Source: Pantoea cypripedii (GTDB lineage: Bacteria; Pseudomonadota; Gammaproteobacteria; Enterobacterales; Enterobacteriaceae). Taken from it: 64,000 bases of DNA. Positions 52,484 through 60,469 of this stretch are shown here, one piece after another. The notes beneath the pieces were generated by a model. It was not told where the DNA came from and did no database searches. It was given only the letters and a program-made list of their open reading frames with translations. The DNA lies in NCBI RefSeq assembly GCF_011395035.1, contig NZ_CP024768.1:986854-1050853 (forward strand), written 5' to 3'. The first letter of the stretch is position 1; every line of letters begins with the position of its first letter. The position numbers and the translations under genes are program-made.

Positions 52484-53125
52484 ATGGCACGAAAAACCAA
52501 AGCGCAAGCGCTTGAAACACGTAATCAAATTCTTGATGCTGCGTTAGCACACTTCTCTGAACACGGTGTTGCTGCCACTTCACTGGCGGATATCGCAACG
52601 GCTGCCGGCGTCACGCGGGGAGCCATCTACTGGCATTTCAAGAATAAAGCCGATCTTTTACATGAAATCTGGCTACAGTGTGACGCTGGGCTTGATGATG
52701 TGGAACTTGAGTATCAAACAAAATACCCCGGCGATCCACTCTCTGTTGTGCGTTCGATGTTGATCTATATCCTTGACGCCACTGCAAAGGATCCCCAAAG
52801 GCGCGCATTGATGGAGATCATTTTTCATAAATGTGAATTCGTGGGCGAAATGGCGACCCTGCAGAAGATGCAGCAAAGCTTATTGTTGGAATGTTACGAC
52901 AGAATAGAAGATGTGCTGCGTTTATGCATTGATGCGGGTCAGCTACCCGCCAGCCTTAATACACGCCAGGCGGCATTAATTATGCGCGCCAATATTAATG
53001 GCCTGATGGAAAGCTGGTTGTTCAACCCGGAAAGCTTCGACCTGGCGGCGGAAGCGCCGGGTCTGGTGGATGCATTGCTTGATATGTTGCGGTTCAGCCC
53101 CACGCTGGCCGGTGCCAGGTCGTAG
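52484..53125 (+). CDS. acrR: TetR-family repressor AcrR of the AcrAB pump
   Basis: Local repressor of acrAB, released by bound drugs. The 213 residues (E. coli 215) start MARKTKAQALETRNQILDAA, with the TetR helix-turn-helix ATSLADIATAAGVTRGAIYWHF at about 27-48, followed by the all-helical ligand domain. The stop codon TAG overlaps the start of the half-copy palindromic repeat; mscK, which follows in E. coli, is missing. Confidence 0.96.
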   Translation: MARKTKAQALETRNQILDAALAHFSEHGVAATSLADIATAAGVTRGAIYWHFKNKADLLHEIWLQCDAGLDDVELEYQTKYPGDPLSVVRSMLIYILDATAKDPQRRALMEIIFHKCEFVGEMATLQKMQQSLLLECYDRIEDVLRLCIDAGQLPASLNTRQAALIMRANINGLMESWLFNPESFDLAAEAPGLVDALLDMLRFSPTLAGARS

Positions 53126-53147
53126 CGGCGCGATTTATCGCGCGGTT
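53122..53147 (+). repeat. Palindromic repeat, left-half copy 3
   Basis: Carries the left arm of the element at 4157 and 60410, from GTAGCGGC through GCGCGATTTATCGCGC to GGTT, without the right arm. It spans the acrR stop and reaches into the rsmS stop codon, which is on the opposite strand. Confidence 0.8.
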
Positions 53148-53313
53148 ATGAAGGATGCTGGCCGGTTTTTTCCGCCGCGTTTTTCTGTTCATAATCGCGC
53201 TGAACAATCGCCAGCGCCGCCAGCACCGTGGCGGCAGGGATGCGGTTCTCCTCCAGCAGCTGAATTAAATCCACCGCCAGTTTGATCTCGTCTGATGCAG
53301 TTTCCAGGGACAT
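53146..53313 (-). CDS. rsmS: Pleiotropic regulatory protein RsmS (YbaM)
   Basis: Small protein studied in Pectobacterium as RsmS, a regulator of secondary metabolism and virulence; in E. coli known as YbaM. Read from the ATG at 53313 behind AGGAG it is 55 residues: MSLETASDEIKLAVDLIQLL, then ENRIPAATVLAALAIVQRDY and a short variable tail. E. coli YbaM is 53 residues and closely similar over the first 42. The last two residues and the stop codon are made by the edge of the palindromic repeat, so the C-terminus may have been altered by it. Confidence 0.9.
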   Translation of the reverse strand: MSLETASDEIKLAVDLIQLLEENRIPAATVLAALAIVQRDYEQKNAAEKTGQHPS

Positions 53314-53321
53314 CTTTGCTC

Positions 53322-53567
53322 CTAAATACGTAATTTCGCCACCACCAGCAACATCAGCAAGGCACCCGCCAGCGCCATTCCGGCGGTGGCCAGGCTCAGG
53401 GTCACCATATCACCGGCGTTAAAATAACTCGCGATATAACCGCCGATCAGCGCACCGATCACCGTCAGTACCAGCGTAACGAAAAATCCGCCGGGCCGTC
53501 CGGGAAAAATCACCCGCTTTAACCAGCCGACAGCAATACCTGTCAGAATCCAGGTGATAAAGGCCAT
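53322..53567 (-). CDS. GlsB/YeaQ/YmgE family stress-response membrane protein
   Basis: Small inner-membrane protein of the transglycosylase-associated family; precise role unknown, often stress induced. The 81 residues form three hydrophobic segments with the family glycine pattern (GIAVGWLKRVIFPGRPGG, VIGALIGGYIASYF). It lies 8 bp upstream of rsmS on the same strand, and is not at this position in E. coli. Confidence 0.88.
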   Translation of the reverse strand: MAFITWILTGIAVGWLKRVIFPGRPGGFFVTLVLTVIGALIGGYIASYFNAGDMVTLSLATAGMALAGALLMLLVVAKLRI

Positions 53568-53618
53568 GCGTAACTCCTTCTGTCAGAAGAGAAGAGTATA
53601 GAAGAAACGGCGATGGGC

Positions 53619-54131
53619 TTACCGTGCGGAAAATTGCAGTTCCAGCTTGTGTATCGCCTGGCGGCAGCGGCCAAGGCGTATTTTTAGCTGCTCCACTTCG
53701 CGAATCAATTGTTGTTGGATGCTCAGGGTTTCGGCGCGTTGCAGATGCTGCTCGCGCTCCGCAATCATTGCCAGTAAGCGGGTTTCATAGCCGCGATACT
53801 CTTCGCGCTTCTGCTGTTTGGTATCACCACGCGGGCGTTCGCGCGCCACGCGCAGCTGTTGGCTCTGGCATTCACGTTGCAGGGCCGCAATCTGATCCAG
53901 CACCTTATCGGCCAGCCACTGGCGACGTGCCACATCGGTATCCGCTGCGGTTAGCTGCGCGATGTTGTGTTCCAGCTCCTGCAAATAATCCGCCAGCCGC
54001 GTTCCTTTGCAGTGGAATAGCTGAGCATCGAAGCGCGGTTGACGGCAGCTGCCATCCGGCTGTTGGGCAATCTGCTGACGTAGCAGATCAAGGGTTGTTT
54101 GCAGGCGTTGCTGGGGTTGCGGATAGGGCAT
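53619..54131 (-). CDS. priC: Primosomal replication protein N'' (PriC)
   Basis: Restarts stalled forks by loading DnaB at gaps, an alternative to PriA-PriB. I choose the ATG at 54131 (MPYPQPQQRLQTTL), giving 170 residues (E. coli 175); the alternative ATG at 54194 adds 21 codons that overlap ybaN. The helical, Gln/Arg-rich sequence includes ARFD-like PRFDAQLFHCKGTRLADYL and the C-terminal REVEQLKIRLGRCRQAIHKL. Position between rsmS and ybaN, divergent from ybaN, agrees with E. coli. Confidence 0.9.
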   Translation of the reverse strand: MPYPQPQQRLQTTLDLLRQQIAQQPDGSCRQPRFDAQLFHCKGTRLADYLQELEHNIAQLTAADTDVARRQWLADKVLDQIAALQRECQSQQLRVARERPRGDTKQQKREEYRGYETRLLAMIAEREQHLQRAETLSIQQQLIREVEQLKIRLGRCRQAIHKLELQFSAR

Positions 54132-54188
54132 CACTCTTTTCCCGACTGTGTTAACGTAGCGCGGTAGCGATTTTATCAGGCACCGGGC

Positions 54189-54575
54189 ATGCAACGCATA
54201 TTATTACTGACACTTGGCTGGCTGGCGATCGTGCTGGGTACGCTGGGGATTGTATTACCTTTATTACCGACAACGCCATTTGTGTTGCTGGCGGCCTGGT
54301 GCTTTGCTCGTTCGTCACCGCGTTTTCATCACTGGCTATTGTGGCGCTCACCTTTTGGCCGTTATTTGCGTCACTGGCAGCAGCATCGCGCCATGCCTCC
54401 CGGTGCAAAAGGGCGGGCCATGTTGCTGATTATCCTTACCTTTGCAGTGTCCATCTGGCTGGTTCATCTGCTGTGGGTGCGTATCATGCTGGGCGTGATG
54501 CTGTGCATTTTACTGCTGTTTATGTGGCGCATTCCGGTGGTGGCAGAAAGTACAGACGAACGCGAAACAGATTGA
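54189..54575 (+). CDS. ybaN: YbaN family inner-membrane protein (DUF454)
   Basis: Small membrane protein of unknown function. The 128 residues (E. coli 125) have the DUF454 pattern: LGWLAIVLGTLGIVLPLLPT, the arginine-rich loop CFARSSPRFHHWLL, and two more hydrophobic segments near 75-115. Divergent from priC, upstream of apt. Confidence 0.93.
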   Translation: MQRILLLTLGWLAIVLGTLGIVLPLLPTTPFVLLAAWCFARSSPRFHHWLLWRSPFGRYLRHWQQHRAMPPGAKGRAMLLIILTFAVSIWLVHLLWVRIMLGVMLCILLLFMWRIPVVAESTDERETD

Positions 54576-54721
54576 CAGGGTTGCATTTAGGCGGCCATTT
54601 GCTTAGATTTGGGCCTCTTCGTGCGTGGCTTCCCTCTGTGAACTGACTTCGCTTAACCCGGTCTCCGGGTGATGGCGCTATGGGAGCTGCGCGAAATAGA
54701 GATTTCATCAGGCGTAACACT

Positions 54722-55273
54722 ATGACCGCAACTGCCCAGCAGCTTGAACTCATCAAAAACAGCATCAAAAGCATTCCTGACTACCCTAAGCCGGGCATTC
54801 TGTTCCGTGACGTCACCAGTTTAATGGAAGATCCGCAGGCGTATGCCGCGTCGATCGCCATTCTGGTTGAGCGTTATCGCGGCAAAGGCATCACCAGGGT
54901 GGTGGGGACGGAAGCGCGTGGTTTCCTGTTTGGTGCGCCAGTCGCGCTGGGTTTGGGTGTGGGTTTTGTGCCGGTACGTAAGCCGGGCAAATTGCCGCGA
55001 GCCACTTACAGCGAAAGCTATGAACTGGAGTACGGCACCGATACGCTGGAGCTGCATCAGGATGCTATCCAGCCGGGTGACGTGGTGCTGGTGGTGGATG
55101 ATCTGCTGGCAACCGGCGGCACCATCGAAGCCACCGTGAAGCTGATTCGTCGTGCAGGCGGTGAAGTCAAAGATGCGGCCTTCATTATTAATCTGTTTGA
55201 TCTGAGCGGCGAAGCGCGTTTGAAAGCGATGGGCCTCGACTGCTTCAGCCTGGTCAATTTCCCCGGCCACTAA
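54722..55273 (+). CDS. apt: Adenine phosphoribosyltransferase
   Basis: Salvages adenine to AMP with PRPP. Starting at the ATG at 54722 (MTATAQQLELIKNSIKSIPD) gives 183 residues, the same as E. coli; 14 upstream codons are not conserved. The PRPP-binding motif VLVVDDLLATGGTIEA is at about 119-134, and the GTEARGFLFG loop precedes it. dnaX follows after 194 bp. Confidence 0.96.
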   Translation: MTATAQQLELIKNSIKSIPDYPKPGILFRDVTSLMEDPQAYAASIAILVERYRGKGITRVVGTEARGFLFGAPVALGLGVGFVPVRKPGKLPRATYSESYELEYGTDTLELHQDAIQPGDVVLVVDDLLATGGTIEATVKLIRRAGGEVKDAAFIINLFDLSGEARLKAMGLDCFSLVNFPGH

Positions 55274-55467
55274 AGTCAGCGCGCTCCGCTTTCGCGCGGG
55301 GCGCGACTTCCGCAAAGTAATAGGCATATCCTGTTGTGGCTGTTAGACTACTGCCAAAATAAACAGGGTTTGCAAAGCAGCATTTTTCCCCTTTTGACAT
55401 ACGGCGGACTGCGGTTCTTCAGCCGTGCCGCTGTGCCAACTCAACCAAATCCAGTGATCGAATCCAC

Positions 55468-57429
55468 ATGAGCTATCAGGTACTTGCGCGAAAATGGCGT
55501 CCCCAGGCTTTTGCTGACGTAGTCGGTCAGGAACATGTGCTGACTGCGCTGGCCAACGGGCTGTCACTGGGACGAATCCATCATGCTTATCTCTTTTCCG
55601 GCACCCGCGGCGTGGGCAAAACCTCGATTGCGCGTTTGCTGGCAAAGGGCCTCAACTGCGAAACCGGTATCACCTCTACGCCCTGTGGCGTGTGTGATAA
55701 CTGCCGGGAAATTGAGCAGGGACGTTTTGTCGATCTGATTGAGATCGATGCCGCCTCGCGGACCAAAGTCGAAGATACGCGTGATCTGCTCGATAACGTG
55801 CAGTACGCACCGGCGCGCGGTCGCTTCAAAGTTTATCTGATTGATGAAGTGCACATGCTGTCGCGCCACAGCTTCAACGCGTTGTTAAAAACGCTGGAGG
55901 AGCCACCGGCACACGTTAAATTCCTGCTAGCCACCACCGACCCACAAAAACTGCCGGTCACCATTTTGTCGCGTTGTTTGCAGTTCCATCTCAAGGCGCT
56001 GGATGTGGAACAGATTCGCCAGCAGCTTGAGCATATTCTGCAACAGGAACAGATCGCCACGGAGCCGCGTGCACTGCAACTGCTGGCGCGTGCGGCCGAG
56101 GGGAGCATGCGTGATGCCCTCAGTCTGACCGACCAGGCGATTGCGATGGGGCAGGGCAGCGTAACACGCGATAGCGTGGCGCAGATGCTCGGTACGCTGG
56201 ATGATGAGCAGCCGCTGGCGTTAATCGAAGCGCTGAGTGATGGCAACGGCGAACAGGTGATGGCGCTGCTGAATCAGGCGGCGTCCCGCGGTGTCGAATG
56301 GGAAGCGCTGCTGGTGGAGATGTTACGCCTGTTGCATCGCATTGCGATGGTGCAGCTGCTCCCCAGTTCCCTCAGCGATGATGAGTTCAGCCAGGCACAG
56401 CGCCTGCGCGAACTGGCGCGCGTGCTGCCACCTGCGGATGTGCAGCTGTATTACCAGATGCTGCTGATGGGGCGTAAAGATCTGCCGTTGGCACCGGATC
56501 GGCGTCTGGGCGTGGAAATGACGTTGCTGCGTGCACTGGCGTTCCACCCGCAGGCCGCGATTGCCGAACCGGTGGCGCGTCCGGTATTAACCCCCCAGGC
56601 GGTTCCGGCTCAGACCCCGGCCCCGACCCCGGTTGTGGCGGCACAACCACAAATGGCACCACCACAGACTGAAGCGCCGCCGATTCCTGCCGATTATCCT
56701 GATATGGCTCCTGCGCCGGAAAACCTGCCAGATGCGACCAGCCAGCTGTTGCAGGCGCGTACTCAGCTGATGCGTCAGGGAGCCAGCAAAGCAAAAAAGA
56801 GTGAGCCGGCAGCGCGTTCCGCGCGGCCGGCTAATGCGGCGCTGGAACGTCTGGCTAACGTCACGGAACGGGTTCAGCAACGCAGCGAGCCAGCGGTAAA
56901 AGCGGTGGCGAAGCCGGAAGCGTATCGCTGGAAAGCGCAAACGCCGACGGAAGTTGTCGCCACCCCGGTGGCGACGCCAAAAGCCTTGCGTTCAGCACTG
57001 GAGCATGAGAAAACGCCTGAGCTGGCGCTGCGTCTGGCGGAAGAAGCGCAGCAGCGCGATGCCTGGGCGGCGGAAATCGCGGCCCTGACGCTGCCGAAGC
57101 TGGTGCAGCAACTGGCGCTGAACGCGTGGAAAGAGCAGGGTGACAACAGCGTCTGCCTGCATCTGCGCAGCAGCCAGCGTCATCTGAATTCAGGTTCTGC
57201 GCGTCAGGTGTTAGCGGAAGCGCTCAGCACGGCGGCCGGTCAGACAGTTGAACTGACCATTGTTGAAGACGATAATTCCACGGTGATGACGCCACTGGAA
57301 TGGCGTCAGGCCATTTATGAAGAGAAACTGGCGCAGGCGCGTCAGTCGATCATTAGCGATACCCACATTCAGACGTTGCGTCGCTTTTTTGATGCCGACC
57401 TGGATGAAGAGAGTATTCGACCCGTATGA
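55468..57429 (+). CDS. dnaX: DNA polymerase III subunits tau and gamma
   Basis: Clamp-loader ATPase; full-length tau also tethers polymerase cores and DnaB. The 653 residues (E. coli 643) show Walker A GTRGVGKTS, the zinc module CETGITSTPCGVCDNC, Walker B YLIDEVHMLS and sensor ATTDPQKLPVTILSRC, then a Pro/Ala-rich linker and the tau-specific domains IV-V. Programmed frameshifting at 56793 would give the shorter gamma (445 residues). Its stop codon overlaps the open frame preceding ybaB; ybaB itself starts 54 bp later. Confidence 0.97.
   Translation: MSYQVLARKWRPQAFADVVGQEHVLTALANGLSLGRIHHAYLFSGTRGVGKTSIARLLAKGLNCETGITSTPCGVCDNCREIEQGRFVDLIEIDAASRTKVEDTRDLLDNVQYAPARGRFKVYLIDEVHMLSRHSFNALLKTLEEPPAHVKFLLATTDPQKLPVTILSRCLQFHLKALDVEQIRQQLEHILQQEQIATEPRALQLLARAAEGSMRDALSLTDQAIAMGQGSVTRDSVAQMLGTLDDEQPLALIEALSDGNGEQVMALLNQAASRGVEWEALLVEMLRLLHRIAMVQLLPSSLSDDEFSQAQRLRELARVLPPADVQLYYQMLLMGRKDLPLAPDRRLGVEMTLLRALAFHPQAAIAEPVARPVLTPQAVPAQTPAPTPVVAAQPQMAPPQTEAPPIPADYPDMAPAPENLPDATSQLLQARTQLMRQGASKAKKSEPAARSARPANAALERLANVTERVQQRSEPAVKAVAKPEAYRWKAQTPTEVVATPVATPKALRSALEHEKTPELALRLAEEAQQRDAWAAEIAALTLPKLVQQLALNAWKEQGDNSVCLHLRSSQRHLNSGSARQVLAEALSTAAGQTVELTIVEDDNSTVMTPLEWRQAIYEEKLAQARQSIISDTHIQTLRRFFDADLDEESIRPV
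56777..56832 (+). promoter_or_regulatory. Programmed -1 ribosomal frameshift signal of dnaX
   Basis: Slippery heptamer A AAA AAG at 56793-56799, in frame with dnaX; after a -1 slip the next codons are GAG and TGA (56802-56804). All three stimulators known from E. coli are present: an internal Shine-Dalgarno AGGGAG at 56777-56782 and a downstream stem AGCCGGC / GCCGGCT (56804-56810 with 56826-56832) extended by CGCG pairs. The expected product is gamma, 444 frame-zero residues plus Glu. Confidence 0.93.
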
Positions 57430-57482
57430 ACACGCTGCCGCGCGATGAGCGCGCGACGCAGCCCCAGCAGAGAGAGAAAACT

Positions 57483-57812
57483 ATGTTTGGAAAAGGCGGA
57501 TTGGGCAACCTGATGAAACAGGCCCAGCAGATGCAGGATAAAATGGCCAAAGTTCAGGAAGAGATCGCCGCGCTGGAAGTGACCGGCGAATCAGGTGCTG
57601 GCCTGGTCAAAGTCACCATCAACGGCGCGCATAACTGCCGTCGCGTGGAAGTCGATCCCAGCCTGCTGGAAGATGACAAAGATATGCTGGAAGATCTGAT
57701 CGCTGCGGCCTTCAATGATGCCGCGCGCCGCATCGATGAAACGCAGAAAGAGAAAATGGCTTCCGTGTCTGCCGGTATGCAGCTGCCGCCAGGCTTCAAG
57801 ATGCCGTTCTGA
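57483..57812 (+). CDS. ybaB: YbaB/EbfC family nucleoid-associated protein
   Basis: Small DNA-binding dimer usually linked to recR. The ATG at 57483 (MFGKGGLGNLMKQAQQMQDK) gives 109 residues, as in E. coli, with a good AGAGAGAAA upstream; the frame beginning 19 codons earlier overlaps dnaX. C-terminal KMPF is adjacent to recR, with which it shares one base. Confidence 0.95.
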   Translation: MFGKGGLGNLMKQAQQMQDKMAKVQEEIAALEVTGESGAGLVKVTINGAHNCRRVEVDPSLLEDDKDMLEDLIAAAFNDAARRIDETQKEKMASVSAGMQLPPGFKMPF

Positions 57813-58417
57813 TGCAAACCAGTCCACTGCTTGAATCTTTGATGGAGTCGCTGCGTTGCCTGCCGGGCGTGGGTCCGAAGTCGGCGCAGCGTATGGCGTT
57901 TCATTTGTTGCAGCGTGATCGCAGCGGTGGCATGCGTCTGGCGCAGGCGTTAACCCGTGCCATGTCGGAGATCGGCCACTGTGCCGATTGCCGCACCTTC
58001 ACCGAGCAGGAAATCTGTACCATCTGCGCCAATCCGCGTCGTCAGCAAAACGGCCAGATTTGCGTGGTGGAAAGTCCGGCGGATATCCACGCCATTGAGC
58101 AGACCGGCCAGTTTGCCGGGCGCTACTTTGTGTTGATGGGGCATCTGTCGCCGCTGGATGGCATTGGCCCGCAGGATATCGGTCTGGATCGCCTTGAGCA
58201 GCGCCTGGAGCAGGAAACGTTGCAGGAAGTGATCCTCGCCACCAATCCAACGGTGGAAGGGGACGCGACGGCAAACTATATCGCCGAGCTGTGCAACCAG
58301 TATGGCGTCGATGCCAGCCGCATTGCGCACGGTGTACCGGTGGGTGGTGAGCTGGAAATGGTCGATGGTACCACCCTGTCGCACTCGCTGGCCGGACGTC
58401 ACAAGATTAAATTCTGA
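57812..58417 (+). CDS. recR: Recombination protein RecR
   Basis: RecF-pathway mediator that helps load RecA at gaps. The 201 residues equal E. coli: helix-hairpin-helix LPGVGPKSAQRMAFHLL at about 16-32, C4 zinc finger in CADCRTFTEQEICTIC (57-72), and a Toprim domain with VVESPADIHAIEQT. Overlaps ybaB by one base; the dnaX-ybaB-recR order is universal in enterics. Confidence 0.97.
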   Translation: MQTSPLLESLMESLRCLPGVGPKSAQRMAFHLLQRDRSGGMRLAQALTRAMSEIGHCADCRTFTEQEICTICANPRRQQNGQICVVESPADIHAIEQTGQFAGRYFVLMGHLSPLDGIGPQDIGLDRLEQRLEQETLQEVILATNPTVEGDATANYIAELCNQYGVDASRIAHGVPVGGELEMVDGTTLSHSLAGRHKIKF

Positions 58418-58446
58418 GCACTTGCCGGTGTCATCACTGACACCGG

Positions 58447-58474
58447 CTTGAAATTCTCCGTACCATCCCCATCT
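58447..58474 (+). promoter_or_regulatory. Sigma-32 (heat-shock) promoter of htpG
   Basis: CTTGAAA (58447-58453), 13-bp spacer, CCCCATCT (58467-58474), a close fit to the RpoH consensus, 42 bp before the htpG start. htpG is an established sigma-32 gene. Confidence 0.88.
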
Positions 58475-58515
58475 CTTCCTCAACGTTCGATCAACCCGAT
58501 TCAGTTGAGGTAGCA

Positions 58516-60390
58516 ATGACCATGAAAGGACAAGAGACGCGTGGCTTCCAGTCAGAGGTAAAACAACTTCTGCACCTGATGATCCATTCCCTCTATTCAA
58601 ATAAAGAGATTTTCCTGCGTGAACTGATCTCCAACGCCTCTGATGCGGCTGACAAACTGCGCTTCCGCGCGCTGTCGGCAGCGGATCTGTATGAAGGCGA
58701 CGGCGAGCTGCGTGTGCGGATCTCGGTCGACAAGGAAAATCGTACGCTGACGCTGAGCGACAACGGCATCGGCATGCGTCGTGATGAGGTGATTGAGAAC
58801 CTCGGCACCATCGCAAAATCAGGCACCAAAGCGTTCCTGGAATCGATGGGTTCTGACTCGGCAAAAGACAGCCAGCTGATCGGCCAGTTTGGTGTCGGTT
58901 TCTACTCCGCATTTATCGTGGCCGATAAAGTCACGGTGCGCACGCGCGCCGCCGGTGCCAGCGCTGATGAAGGCGTGTTCTGGGAATCTGCCGGCGAAGG
59001 TGAATATACCCTCGCAGAAATCGAAAAAGCCGATCGCGGCACTGAAATCACCCTGCATATGCGTGAAGGCGAGGATGAGTTCCTCGATGCCTGGCGCGTG
59101 CGCAGCATCATCAGTAAATATTCCGATCACATCGCGCTGCCGGTAGAAATCGAAAGCAAAGATGAAGAAAGCGACGCTACCAGCTGGGAAAAGATCAACA
59201 AAGCCCAGGCGCTGTGGACGCGTAACAAAGCTGAGATCAGCGACGAAGAGTACAACGAATTCTACAAACATATCGCCCATGACTTCAGCGATCCGGCGAT
59301 CTGGAGCCACAATCGTGTGGAAGGTAAGCAGGAGTACACCAGCCTGCTGTATATCCCGGCGCGTGCCCCGTTCGACATGTGGAACCGCGACCATAAACAC
59401 GGCTTGAAACTTTATGTTCAGCGCGTGTTTATCATGGATGATGCTGAACAGTTTATGCCGAACTATCTGCGTTTCGTGCGTGGTCTGATCGACTCCAATG
59501 ACCTGCCGCTCAACGTGTCGCGCGAGATCCTGCAAGACAGCCGCGTAACGCAAAGCCTGCGTGGTGCGCTGACCAAACGCAGCCTGCAAATGCTGGAAAA
59601 GCTGGCGAAAGATGACACGGAAAAATATCAGCAGTTCTGGAAAGAGTTCGGTCTGGTACTGAAAGAAGGTCCGGCGGAAGATAATGCCAACCAGCAGCAG
59701 ATCGCGAAGTTGCTGCGTTTTGCCACCACGCAAAGCGAAGGCGCGGAACAAACTATCTCGCTGGATGACTACCTGAGCCGTATGGTGGAAGGCCAGGATA
59801 AGATTTACTACATCACCGCCGACAGCTACGCCGCGGCGAAAAGCAGCCCACATCTGGAGCTGTTCCGTAAGAAAGGTATCGAGGTGCTGCTGCTGTCCGA
59901 CCGCATCGACGAATGGATGATGAGCTATCTCACCGAGTTTGACGGCAAATCCTTCCAGTCAGTGAGCAAAGCGGATGAATCGCTGAGCAAGCTGGCCGAC
60001 GAAGAAACCGAAGAACAGAAGGAAGCGGAAAAGGCGCTGGAACCGTTTGTTGATCGCGTGAAAACCCTGCTGGGTGAGCGTGTCAAAGAGGTGCGTTTAA
60101 CTCATCGTCTGACGGATACCCCGGCAATTGTCACCACTGATGCCAATGAAATGAGCACCCAGATGGCAAAACTTTTTGCCGCGGCGGGCCAGGACGTGCC
60201 GGATGTGAAGTACATCTTCGAACTGAACCCGGATCACACGCTGGTGAAACGCGTGGCAGATACCCAGGATGAAAGCCGCTTTGGCGAATGGGTGGAGTTG
60301 TTGCTGGATCAGGCGTTGCTGGCCGAACGCGGTACGCTGGACGATCCGAACCAGTTTATCCGTCGTATGAACCAGCTGCTGACGGCATAA
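58516..60390 (+). CDS. htpG: Molecular chaperone HtpG (Hsp90)
   Basis: Dimeric ATP-dependent chaperone of the cytosol. The 624 residues fit the family: GHKL ATPase domain with the loop ELISNASDAADKLRF, DNGIGM and GQFGVGFYSAFIV; middle domain with NRVEGKQEYTSLLYIPARAP and the catalytic arginine region LPLNVSREILQ; and C-terminal dimerisation domain. GAGG lies 5 bases before the ATG at 58516, and a second ATG two codons later (MKGQETRGF) is the residue aligned to the E. coli start. Followed by the palindromic repeat instead of adk. Confidence 0.98.
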   Translation: MTMKGQETRGFQSEVKQLLHLMIHSLYSNKEIFLRELISNASDAADKLRFRALSAADLYEGDGELRVRISVDKENRTLTLSDNGIGMRRDEVIENLGTIAKSGTKAFLESMGSDSAKDSQLIGQFGVGFYSAFIVADKVTVRTRAAGASADEGVFWESAGEGEYTLAEIEKADRGTEITLHMREGEDEFLDAWRVRSIISKYSDHIALPVEIESKDEESDATSWEKINKAQALWTRNKAEISDEEYNEFYKHIAHDFSDPAIWSHNRVEGKQEYTSLLYIPARAPFDMWNRDHKHGLKLYVQRVFIMDDAEQFMPNYLRFVRGLIDSNDLPLNVSREILQDSRVTQSLRGALTKRSLQMLEKLAKDDTEKYQQFWKEFGLVLKEGPAEDNANQQQIAKLLRFATTQSEGAEQTISLDDYLSRMVEGQDKIYYITADSYAAAKSSPHLELFRKKGIEVLLLSDRIDEWMMSYLTEFDGKSFQSVSKADESLSKLADEETEEQKEAEKALEPFVDRVKTLLGERVKEVRLTHRLTDTPAIVTTDANEMSTQMAKLFAAAGQDVPDVKYIFELNPDHTLVKRVADTQDESRFGEWVELLLDQALLAERGTLDDPNQFIRRMNQLLTA

Positions 60391-60409
60391 CGCTAATTAC
60401 ATCTGACCC

Positions 60410-60466
60410 GTAGCGGCGCGATTTATCGCGCTCTGTTAAAAACAGCGCAATAAATTGCGCCGCTAC
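60410..60466. repeat. Intergenic palindromic repeat, full copy 2
   Basis: 57-bp version of the element at 4157: same GTAGCGGC ends, the same left arm GCGCGATTTATCGCGC and right arm GCGCAATAAATTGCGC, but a shorter central loop. Lies between convergent htpG and the LysR gene, 3 bp before the LysR stop. Confidence 0.88.
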
Positions 60467-60469
60467 CCA

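Noticed and set aside
58819..59853. 344-codon open frame on the minus strand
   Set aside because: Antisense to htpG, which is full length with all Hsp90 motifs; no start signal and no family features.
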